6,797 bases of DNA from Alphaproteobacteria bacterium (GTDB taxonomy: Bacteria; Pseudomonadota; Alphaproteobacteria; Rs-D84; NBLK01). The position numbers and the translations under genes are program-made. Shown here piece by piece: positions 1-4,873 of the stretch. The notes below the pieces were generated by a model. It searched no databases and was not told the DNA's origin. It saw only the letters and a program-made list of their open reading frames with translations. Location: the NCBI GenBank assembly GCA_016936785.1, contig JAFGXE010000056.1:1-6797 (forward strand). The letters are read 5' to 3'. Numbering within the stretch: the first letter of the stretch is position 1; every line of letters starts with the position of its first letter.

Positions 1-1089
1 AAGAGAAAGAGGTGTTGTCGATGCATTGATTTCAATTGAGTCTTTTTCACGAAGAATTTTAACCCCTGTTTTTTCCAGAAAATTTAAAATAGGTTCCATA
101 TAATCAAGATTTATATCTGTGAGTCGGATATAGCTTCTTGTTGATGCCGCAAGGAGAGCATAAAAGTTCGCTTCGAGAGAATTTTGATTGATCTTAAATG
201 TGCGTCCCTTAAGTTTTTTTACTCCTGTGATTGTGAGGGTTGATGATCCAAGTCCGTCAATTTTCCCACCCATTTCAACTAAGAGTTCACAAAGCATATT
301 GACGGTAGGTGAAAATGACGCGTTTAGTATTTTTGAAACACCATCTCCGCGAACTGCTATAAGAAGTACAAAAAGAGTTAGGATTGATTTCGGAGAATCT
401 GAGAATTTGGAAATGTCGATTTCTTGAGGAAGATATCTTCCTTTTAATGTAAAGCGTAATGTCCCATCTATAAGTTTTTCTTCTGCGCCGAAGGCTTTGA
501 TTAACTTTCTAAAGTGGCTTAATATTTGAATATGATTAAAGCTTCGTGCAGGAACAGATAAAAAGATTTTTTTTGATCGTCCAAGAAGCGGGATGGCAGA
601 AAGAAGTTTTGAAAGAAAAAGATCGGGATAAGGTTTGTCTGTGATGTCATATTTATTTTCAACGTGATCAAAATGAAGGCCAACAGAGCTATTCTTTTGG
701 TGAGGTGAAACATTAATCCCGAGTTCTTCAAAAAAGTAAAGATTTCTTTGAATGGCTGTTGTGTATGGGATCTTTCTTAAAAAAGTAGGACTTTCTGCCC
801 AAAGAGAAGCAGCAAGTGCTGTTGCCGCGCTGTATGTTGATCCACTGATTTTGACTTGGCCATGAAGCTTTTTTTTACCGCTAACTTTAAAAAGTTGAAT
901 TTCGTTAACGCCTTGTTCAGTTTTTTGTTTTTGATGTGCAATAAAACTTTTTAAGACGGAATTAATTCGTCCTTGATACCCATTGCCATTCTGTTTGAAG
1001 AAATCAAGAATCTCACGATCTAAGCGGATAGAAATCAGCTGTTTCTCTCGCGGGATAAAAATAGTAATATCATTCCAAATGTCTTCCAT
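1..1089 (-). CDS. BrnA-like RHH domain fused to a MurA-like pseudoenzyme (3' end beyond window)
   Basis: An open frame runs from the ATG at 1089 to base 1 with no stop (363 codons, partial). Residues 16-54 (ISIRLDREILDFFKQ, then GYQGRINSVLKSFI) match the C-terminal ribbon-helix-helix half of BrnA antitoxins, which is the DNA-binding and dimerising part. A short linker (55-64) follows. From residue 65 on the protein aligns with MurA, UDP-GlcNAc enolpyruvyl transferase: KVSGKKKLHGQVKISG, an ELGINVS turn, MGGKIDG, and LEANFYALLAAS against IETGTFLVAAA. Residues matching E. coli MurA Lys22-Asn23, Cys115 and Asp305 read Thr85-Tyr86, about Ser183 and Asn303, so transferase activity is unlikely. Full MurA is about 420 residues, so roughly 120 should lie beyond the edge. 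No BrnT toxin gene adjoins it in the window. An in-frame TAA at 1108-1110 limits the start, and no Shine-Dalgarno precedes the ATG. The architecture is seen directly; a role as a ligand-responsive DNA-binding regulator is inference. Confidence 0.85.
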   Translation of the reverse strand, partial: MEDIWNDITIFIPREKQLISIRLDREILDFFKQNGNGYQGRINSVLKSFIAHQKQKTEQGVNEIQLFKVSGKKKLHGQVKISGSTYSAATALAASLWAESPTFLRKIPYTTAIQRNLYFFEELGINVSPHQKNSSVGLHFDHVENKYDITDKPYPDLFLSKLLSAIPLLGRSKKIFLSVPARSFNHIQILSHFRKLIKAFGAEEKLIDGTLRFTLKGRYLPQEIDISKFSDSPKSILTLFVLLIAVRGDGVSKILNASFSPTVNMLCELLVEMGGKIDGLGSSTLTITGVKKLKGRTFKINQNSLEANFYALLAASTRSYIRLTDINLDYMEPILNFLEKTGVKILREKDSIEINASTTPLSL

Positions 1090-1096
1090 GAATGAC
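1081..1096. promoter_or_regulatory. Imperfect palindrome over the fusion gene's start codon, possible operator
   Basis: GTCTTCCATGAATGAC is symmetric at 12 of 16 positions around a central CATG. The next base on each side (t1080, a1097) also pairs. It covers the start codon and the predicted transcription start. RHH proteins of the BrnA type usually repress their own promoters by binding short inverted repeats, so autoregulation is possible. Such imperfect palindromes also arise by chance, so support is weak. Confidence 0.25.
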
Positions 1097-1125
1097 AGAT
1101 TACAAATTTAGTGGGGGAAAATCAA
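1097..1125 (-). promoter_or_regulatory. Predicted promoter of the BrnA/MurA-like gene (leaderless layout)
   Basis: On the minus strand, TTGATT (1120-1125) and TAATCT (1097-1102) are separated by exactly 17 bases. The -10 box ends 7 bases before the ATG at 1089, so transcription would start at or next to the start codon, and no Shine-Dalgarno is present. The -35 box includes the TGA stop of sspB. The gene could therefore be transcribed independently of the upstream genes. Confidence 0.5.
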
Positions 1126-1568
1126 GTTTTTCTAAAGAGATCAAGCGAAATGATTTTTTCATCATCATCGTAAGGAAGCTCAGGAATCTCATTTTTTATT
1201 TCTTCTGAAAATATTTGCTTTTCTGCTTTGGGAAAGTGAAGCGCAAAATCTGAGCTTGGGTCTGCAAAATAAGAAACCGACTCAAACGGAATCCGGAGGT
1301 AATGATACTTTTGATCAAAACGGAGGCGAACACCGAACTCCTCGTCATTGACACGAAGTGTATCAAATTCGTATTGGAGCACGATTGTAATTTGTTCAGG
1401 GTGTTCGGCTTTAAGAAAAGAGGGAACCTTTACACGAGGATGTTTCGTCTTGAATGTGACGTAAAAATGATGTTCTCCTGAAAGGCCGTTTTTTTCAACC
1501 ATTTTCAGAATCTTTTTCATCAGGTCTTTATGTGCGTTTTCAATAATTTCAGGATAATTAAATGTCAT
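1122..1568 (-). CDS. sspB: SspB-type ClpXP protease adaptor
   Basis: This 148-residue protein matches the alphaproteobacterial SspB family, which tethers ssrA-tagged and other substrates and delivers them to the ClpXP protease in the cytoplasm. Family signatures are GEHHFYVTFKTKHP (31-44), the segment HPEQITIVLQYEFDTLRV (56-73), and IPFESVSYFADPS (93-105), which together form the substrate-binding beta fold. An acidic linker (about 117-137) leads to a C-terminal tail, KIISLDLFRK (138-147), resembling the ClpX-docking motif of alphaproteobacterial SspB. Length and start agree with the family. It lies 32 bases after rsmE and ends 32 bases before the BrnA/MurA-like gene. No Shine-Dalgarno is visible, and a possible promoter covers the end of rsmE. 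Which substrates it serves cannot be told from the sequence. Confidence 0.9.
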   Translation of the reverse strand: MTFNYPEIIENAHKDLMKKILKMVEKNGLSGEHHFYVTFKTKHPRVKVPSFLKAEHPEQITIVLQYEFDTLRVNDEEFGVRLRFDQKYHYLRIPFESVSYFADPSSDFALHFPKAEKQIFSEEIKNEIPELPYDDDEKIISLDLFRKT

Positions 1569-1575
1569 AAAATGA

Positions 1576-1604
1576 AGTGTATGTGTTTTATTTTAGTTTT
1601 TCAA
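1576..1604 (-). promoter_or_regulatory. Possible sspB promoter (leaderless layout)
   Basis: On the minus strand, TTGAAA (1599-1604) and TACACT (1576-1581) are 17 bases apart. The -10 box keeps only 4 of 6 consensus positions. It ends 7 bases before the sspB ATG at 1568, and there is no Shine-Dalgarno between them. The -35 box overlaps the rsmE stop codon. On its own this is a weak match; the same geometry in front of two other genes here strengthens it. Confidence 0.35.
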
Positions 1605-2275
1605 TCTGAAAAAAGAATTAAGGCTTTTAAACAAGCGGTTTCTGTTCGGAGAATGAGTGTGCCGAGTGAATGTGCAGTGGCTCTTTCATTTTTTTCTAAA
1701 AGATCAAATTCCCTTTCAGAAAATCCACCCTCTGGTCCGACAATAAGAATTGCATTTTTATTTGCGCGGTTGTTTTGTGTTGTTTTTGATCTTTCGTCAA
1801 AATAAATAAATTGCATCTCTTTTGTAAGAAGATCATCAAGTTTTTCAATCGGGTGAAGTTTTGGGAGATCAAGGCGTTCACATTGTTCACTTGCTTCTTG
1901 TAAGATTGTTTCAAGACGCTCTTCTTTAAAGTCTCTATGTGTTGTGTGGTCTGTTAAAATTGGATAAAGATCTGTCACACCCAGTTCAGTTGCTTTTTCG
2001 AGAAGAAAAGAAAGTCTATTTGGGCGGATAAGAGGAAAAGCCAGTTGTAATGGTTGTGTTTTTGTATATGTGCGTGTTTGTTTTAGTGCTGAAAATGAAA
2101 TGTGTTTACGTTCAAGTTCTAAAATTTCGCAAAGGTATTCCCCAGCGCTTTCATTGAAGATGAGGATTTGCTTTCCTTTTTTCAGGCGCATAACTGTCTT
2201 AAGATAATGGAGATCTTTTGTGTCTTGAAGAATGAAATTCTGTCCTTTAAAAGAAGAAAGATAGAGTCGAATCAT
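1601..2275 (-). CDS. rsmE: 16S rRNA m3U1498 methyltransferase RsmE
   Basis: RsmE uses S-adenosylmethionine to methylate N3 of U1498 in 16S rRNA of the 30S subunit. The 224-residue protein has an N-terminal PUA-like RNA-binding segment (about 1-70) and a C-terminal SPOUT knot domain. Family motifs are LLEKATELGVTDLYPI (91-106), EQCERLDLPKL (130-140), VGPEGGFSEREF (179-190) and LGTLILRTETA (204-214). The last two build the knotted SAM pocket. It is slightly shorter than typical RsmE (about 240), with a compact N-terminal domain. Its ATG overlaps the rsmA stop as ATGA, and AAAGGA inside the rsmA end lies about 6 bases upstream as a Shine-Dalgarno, so translation is probably coupled to rsmA. Confidence 0.95.
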   Translation of the reverse strand: MIRLYLSSFKGQNFILQDTKDLHYLKTVMRLKKGKQILIFNESAGEYLCEILELERKHISFSALKQTRTYTKTQPLQLAFPLIRPNRLSFLLEKATELGVTDLYPILTDHTTHRDFKEERLETILQEASEQCERLDLPKLHPIEKLDDLLTKEMQFIYFDERSKTTQNNRANKNAILIVGPEGGFSEREFDLLEKNERATAHSLGTLILRTETACLKALILFSD

Positions 2276-3045
2276 ATCATATCCTTTATAAGCGCAATAT
2301 AAGTTTCTACAGAAAGGTCTTCAGCGCGGGCATTGAGGTTGATTTCTTTTTTCTCAAAAACGTTTTCAATATTTTTAAATAGCGATTGAATGTTTTTTGC
2401 GACGCGTTTGCGTCGATTGGCAAAAGCTTGTGTCGACAGTATGTTCAGCTTATTTATTTCTTGCAGGGAAAGTCTATTTTTTGGGCGGAGTTCTATTAAA
2501 GCAGAATCAACTTTTGGTGCAGGATGAAAACATTTTGGAGAGAGCATCATTAATTTCTTTGTTTCACAGAGTGCTTGTGTAAGGATGCTGATGCGTCCAT
2601 AGGCTTTTGTGTTTGGTTTTGCAACAAGTCGGTCAATCACTTCTTTTTGGAACATTAAGATTGCTTGCGAGAAAGGTGTATTTTGTTTGAGCCACTGAAC
2701 AAGAAGAACGGTAGAAATATTGTAAGGAAGGTTTCCAATCAAGAGAAGGTTTTCTTTTTTTTCAAGTGCGCTGATGTCTACCGTCAAGGCATCTGTGAGT
2801 TGGTAAGAAAACTGCGGATTCTTTTCAGAAAGAGAATCGAGTAAGGATTGTGTGCGTTCATCTTTTTCAATCGCGATCATTTTCTTGGGGGTGCGACTCA
2901 AAATTGCTTGAGTGAGTGTTGTTGGACCTGAGCCAACCTCAATCACAGTTTTATTTTGAGGATCATCAAGAAATCCCGCGATCTTTTTAAGAAGATCTGG
3001 ACTAGTGATGAAGTTTTGACCAAGAGATTTTTTTGCAATAATCAT
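2272..3045 (-). CDS. rsmA: 16S rRNA dimethyladenosine transferase RsmA (KsgA)
   Basis: RsmA dimethylates two adjacent adenines (A1518 and A1519 in E. coli numbering) near the 3' end of 16S rRNA late in 30S assembly. From the ATG at 3045 the protein has 257 residues, close to the family norm. Motifs in order are KKSLGQNF (5-12), the SAM-binding loop VIEVGSGPTTLT (34-45), acidic motif II at IAIEKD (57-62), the catalytic NLPYN (105-109), MFQKEVIDRL (131-140), FHPAPKVDSALI (173-184), AFANRRK (207-213) and the C-terminal RAEDLSVETYIAL (240-252). The SAM loop is GSGPTT where many relatives have GPGLGA. The frame continues upstream to a TTG at 3141, but that extension would cover both divergent promoters and resembles nothing in the family. 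No Shine-Dalgarno precedes 3045. rsmE follows with a 4-base overlap. Confidence 0.95.
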   Translation of the reverse strand: MIIAKKSLGQNFITSPDLLKKIAGFLDDPQNKTVIEVGSGPTTLTQAILSRTPKKMIAIEKDERTQSLLDSLSEKNPQFSYQLTDALTVDISALEKKENLLLIGNLPYNISTVLLVQWLKQNTPFSQAILMFQKEVIDRLVAKPNTKAYGRISILTQALCETKKLMMLSPKCFHPAPKVDSALIELRPKNRLSLQEINKLNILSTQAFANRRKRVAKNIQSLFKNIENVFEKKEINLNARAEDLSVETYIALIKDMI

Positions 3046-3051
3046 TTCTAA

Positions 3052-3081
3052 AGTATAAACAATTTGAGAAGAATTTGTCGA
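3052..3081 (-). promoter_or_regulatory. Promoter of rsmA-rsmE (leaderless layout)
   Basis: On the minus strand, TCGACA (3076-3081; 5 of 6 to consensus) and TATACT (3052-3057; 5 of 6) are 18 bases apart. The -10 box is followed by only 6 bases before the rsmA ATG, so the transcript should begin at or beside the start codon. Its -35 box lies one base from the -35 box of the divergent outer-membrane gene. Confidence 0.6.
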
Positions 3082-3082
3082 G

Positions 3083-3111
3083 TTGATTTTTGTGTAAATT
3101 TTTGATATACT
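3083..3111 (+). promoter_or_regulatory. Sigma70-type promoter of the outer-membrane protein gene
   Basis: TTGATT (3083-3088) and TATACT (3106-3111) have the optimal 17-base spacer. Transcription from about 3118 would leave a leader of about 23 bases carrying the Shine-Dalgarno GGAGA (3131-3135), 5 bases before the ATG. This near-consensus promoter with a good ribosome site suggests strong, constitutive expression, as is usual for abundant outer-membrane proteins. Confidence 0.7.
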
Positions 3112-3140
3112 ATTCAGGATAAATAAAAACGGAGACAACA

Positions 3141-4244
3141 ATGAAAAAACTACTCATTTCAACAACGGCATTTCTTCTTTCAAGTGGTGCGATGGCGCAA
3201 TATGCGGGACAAGATTATTATTCTCGTGGATATTCATCGCAAGGATCCACAACAAGCAACTACAACAGTTCGCAAAGTTCTCAATATAATCAGATCCCAC
3301 CACAAGAAACAACGTCGTATCAGTCTAAGTCTCAACGGACACCAGATTTAGCAGAAAGTGCCTTGAAACGGAGTTTGGAAAATCCATTCTTTATGCCGAA
3401 AGAAGGACAGGTTTTTTCTAAAACAACACTTGAGTTTGGTGGGCGCGATGCCGATATGCGCTATAGTTATAATACATTTGGTATGATTACTCCAACGGGC
3501 GCAGATTCTTTTAATATCGAATCAAGTACAGATGCACAACTAGTTGTAGTGGAAGAGTTTGGGTTTGGAATTTCTGATTCTGTCACATTTTATGCGCGCG
3601 CAGGATATGCTGAAGTGAATCGTGAATATATCAATAAAACAACAGATTTGACAACACTTGAAATAGACTCAAAAGATCCGATGGGCGTGACTGCCGGGTT
3701 GTCCCTTCAAGCGATTCGTAACGCAAGTATGACGGCTAATTTTCATGCAGAATATACTGTTGCAACAGATAACGACATTAGTGGTTATCGTGATCAATTT
3801 GCTGTTTTTGCTGTTTTAGGAAAAGAAACAGAAGATGTCGCTTTTGCGCTTCATTTGGGCGCCTTGATGAATCAAGAAGGAGAAGTTTCTGGTGTTTATT
3901 TTGCTGATGGATCACCTTTTGTTGAACAATCTTCTACAGACTATATTGCGCGAGCAGAAGTGATGAAACAGATTAAAGAGCGCTTCTCAATTCTCTTTGG
4001 TTTAGATTACGAAATGTTAAGTGAAGAGACAGCTGGTGGTGCAGAAGATAATGTATTACGCGGACGTCTTCAGCTCAATTTCGGCGGGGAAAAAGCGATG
4101 CTTTCTGTGTATGGTGGATACGAAACACACTCTATTGACGAGTATCGTATCCCATCAGGTGGTTTGATTAATGAAACATATGTTTATGATGTAAAAGATA
4201 CAAAAGGCTGGTTTGCTGGCGTTAAGCTTGGATTGACTTTTTAA
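3141..4244 (+). CDS. Outer-membrane beta-barrel protein with signal peptide
   Basis: This 367-residue protein begins with a Sec signal peptide: positive MKK, a hydrophobic core and a SSGAMA|Q cleavage site after residue 19. Residues 20-65 are a low-complexity Ser/Gln/Tyr/Thr-rich stretch without Cys, probably a flexible periplasmic or surface segment. Residues about 75-367 show repeated alternating polar/hydrophobic strands with aromatic ends (VTFYARAGYAEV, ARAEVMKQI, RLQLNFGG, AMLSVYGGYE) and finish with WFAGVKLGLTF, a C-terminal strand ending in Phe as BAM-inserted barrels do. The length could hold 10-14 strands. I do not recognise a specific family, and the substrate or role (porin, adhesion or structural) cannot be assigned. 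It stands alone, with its own promoter, GGAGA ribosome site and terminator, divergent from rsmA. Confidence 0.8.
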   Translation: MKKLLISTTAFLLSSGAMAQYAGQDYYSRGYSSQGSTTSNYNSSQSSQYNQIPPQETTSYQSKSQRTPDLAESALKRSLENPFFMPKEGQVFSKTTLEFGGRDADMRYSYNTFGMITPTGADSFNIESSTDAQLVVVEEFGFGISDSVTFYARAGYAEVNREYINKTTDLTTLEIDSKDPMGVTAGLSLQAIRNASMTANFHAEYTVATDNDISGYRDQFAVFAVLGKETEDVAFALHLGALMNQEGEVSGVYFADGSPFVEQSSTDYIARAEVMKQIKERFSILFGLDYEMLSEETAGGAEDNVLRGRLQLNFGGEKAMLSVYGGYETHSIDEYRIPSGGLINETYVYDVKDTKGWFAGVKLGLTF

Positions 4245-4259
4245 GATTAAATTGAGGTT

Positions 4260-4290
4260 AAAAAAGCACGCTTATTGCGTGCTTTTTTTT
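4260..4290 (+). terminator. Rho-independent terminator after the outer-membrane gene
   Basis: An 11-base-pair stem is formed by AAAAAGCACGC (4261-4271) and GCGTGCTTTTT (4277-4287), with a TTATT loop and a run of eight T (4283-4290). It begins 16 bases after the stop. A run of six A (4260-4265) on the other side means it could also stop minus-strand transcription. Confidence 0.9.
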
Positions 4291-4303
4291 GACGACAAAT
4301 TCC

Positions 4304-4447
4304 GGATCAATCCCGGGATAACAAAAGAGAGATCCCGACCTTCGTCGGGATGACAGAAGGAAAAGGGTGGATCCCAAAACCTCCTTCGATGCTTCGACAG
4401 GCTCAGCAACCGCAGACTCAGGGATCATTCCGGGGATGACAAAAGAG
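4304..4447. repeat. Degenerate direct repeat pair (GGATCA...GATAACAAAAGAG type)
   Basis: The 26 bases at 4304-4329 recur at 4422-4447 with 3 differences. Each copy centres on a small C/G palindrome (ATCCCGGGAT-like) followed by RACAAAAGAG. A third, more diverged relative lies between them at 4331-4359 and shares the ending GGGATGACARAAG. Read on the minus strand, the core GTCATCCC resembles dispersed palindromic intergenic repeats seen in many proteobacterial genomes. The family assignment is from memory and is tentative. Confidence 0.6.
4332..4351. repeat. Perfect 8-base-pair palindromic hairpin, REP-like
   Basis: ATCCCGAC (4332-4339) pairs with GTCGGGAT (4344-4351) around a CTTC loop, with no mismatch. 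It is flanked by the same TGACA-type sequence as the neighbouring repeat units, as expected of a dispersed palindromic repeat. No T-run follows, so it is not a terminator. Confidence 0.65.
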
Positions 4448-4516
4448 GGAGTGTTTTTATGAGACGATGCTTTATTTAAATTAACTATAAAAAAACCGAC
4501 TCTTCGACAAGCTCAG
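4392..4516 (+). repeat. CTTCGACARGCTCAG repeat, two copies
   Basis: CTTCGACAGGCTCAG at 4392-4406 recurs as CTTCGACAAGCTCAG at 4502-4516, with 14 of 15 identical. The second copy forms the loop and inner stem of the terminator at 4489-4528. From general knowledge, this motif is a frequent dispersed intergenic repeat in several bacterial groups. It is probably present elsewhere in this genome, which cannot be tested from the window. Confidence 0.6.
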
Positions 4517-4528
4517 AGAACGGTTTTT
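4489..4528 (-). terminator. Terminator of the Nudix-dnaX-ybaB operon
   Basis: On the minus strand, AAAAACCG and CGGTTTTT (4491-4498 with 4521-4528) form the outer stem. CTCT with AGAG (4500-4503 with 4515-4518) extends it across small bulges, and seven T follow (4489-4495). It begins 18 bases after the ybaB stop, the position expected for the operon's end. The long loop is unusual because it is a copy of the CTTCGACAAGCTCAG repeat. Confidence 0.7.
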
Positions 4529-4546
4529 GTTATTGTGTATTGTTTT

Positions 4547-4861
4547 TTAAACAGGGAAAGAAACACCTGGAGGGAGTTTAAATCCACCGGTTGAATCTGT
4601 GAGGCGTTTTTCTGTAAGCGCATCGGCTTCTTCTGCTGCATCGCGACATGCGGCAACAATAAGATCTGAAAGTTCCTCTTTGTCTTTTATTGCTTCGTCA
4701 GAAATTTCGATACTTTCAACATACTTACGTCCGTTCATTTTGACCGTAACGAGTCCACCTGCTGATCCTGTGACAATTGTAGTTGCGAGTTCTTCTTGAG
4801 CTTTTGCAACCTTTTCTTGCATTTCTTTTGCTTGTTGAACAAGTTTTGTAATGTTGACCAT
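4547..4861 (-). CDS. ybaB: YbaB/EbfC family nucleoid-associated protein
   Basis: This 104-residue protein belongs to the YbaB/EbfC family of small dimeric DNA-binding proteins that coat the nucleoid and often sit beside dnaX. An N-terminal helix rich in Gln/Glu/Lys (about 5-27, QQAKEMQEKVAKAQEEL) leads to beta strands TGSAGGLVTVKMNG (31-44) and VESIEISDEA (48-57). The conserved LIVAACRDAAEEA helix (67-79) follows, then the C-terminal TGGFKLPPGVSFP (91-103). Length and motifs match the family throughout. A strong AGGAG (4869-4873) lies 7 bases before the ATG, in the 12-base gap after the dnaX stop. recR, which often follows in this operon, is absent, and a terminator comes next. Confidence 0.93.
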   Translation of the reverse strand: MVNITKLVQQAKEMQEKVAKAQEELATTIVTGSAGGLVTVKMNGRKYVESIEISDEAIKDKEELSDLIVAACRDAAEEADALTEKRLTDSTGGFKLPPGVSFPV

Positions 4862-4873
4862 TTTTTTTCTCCT

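Larger units (their letters stand above)
4291..4488. other. Non-coding gap with degenerate repeats
   Basis: No supported gene lies between the two convergent terminators. The left part (4304-4447) contains repeat units listed separately. The rest (4448-4488) is AT-rich, and nothing recognisable was seen in it. Confidence 0.7.

Noticed and set aside
188..427. Plus-strand open frame of 79 codons
   Set aside because: It lies inside the BrnA/MurA-like gene on the opposite strand, has no Shine-Dalgarno and its product resembles nothing.
519..731. Minus-strand open frame of 70 codons
   Set aside because: It is an out-of-frame shadow of the BrnA/MurA-like gene, whose own frame is continuous and shows family motifs.
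1..1089. Reading the gene as a working MurA, or as EPSP synthase (AroA)
   Set aside because: The GAKNAA equivalent reads GSTYSA, and the Cys115 and Asp305 equivalents are changed. The AroA signature GSKS followed by an Arg is also absent, while overall spacing follows MurA.
1..1600. A BrnT-BrnA toxin-antitoxin pair
   Set aside because: No BrnT-like frame precedes the BrnA-like segment; the gene upstream is clearly sspB.
1530..1805. Plus-strand open frame of 91 codons
   Set aside because: It overlaps sspB and rsmE antisense, crosses their junction and shows no domain.
3046..3141. Extended rsmA start at the TTG at 3141
   Set aside because: The extra 32 residues have no family match and would span both divergent promoters; MIIAKKSLGQNF at 3045 is the normal N-terminus.
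4304..4447. CRISPR array
   Set aside because: Only two or three diverged units with irregular spacing and a second repeat type in between; no uniform spacers.
4599..4799. Plus-strand open frame antisense to ybaB
   Set aside because: Its Ser/Ala-rich product is the mirror of the ybaB codons; no ribosome site or family match.
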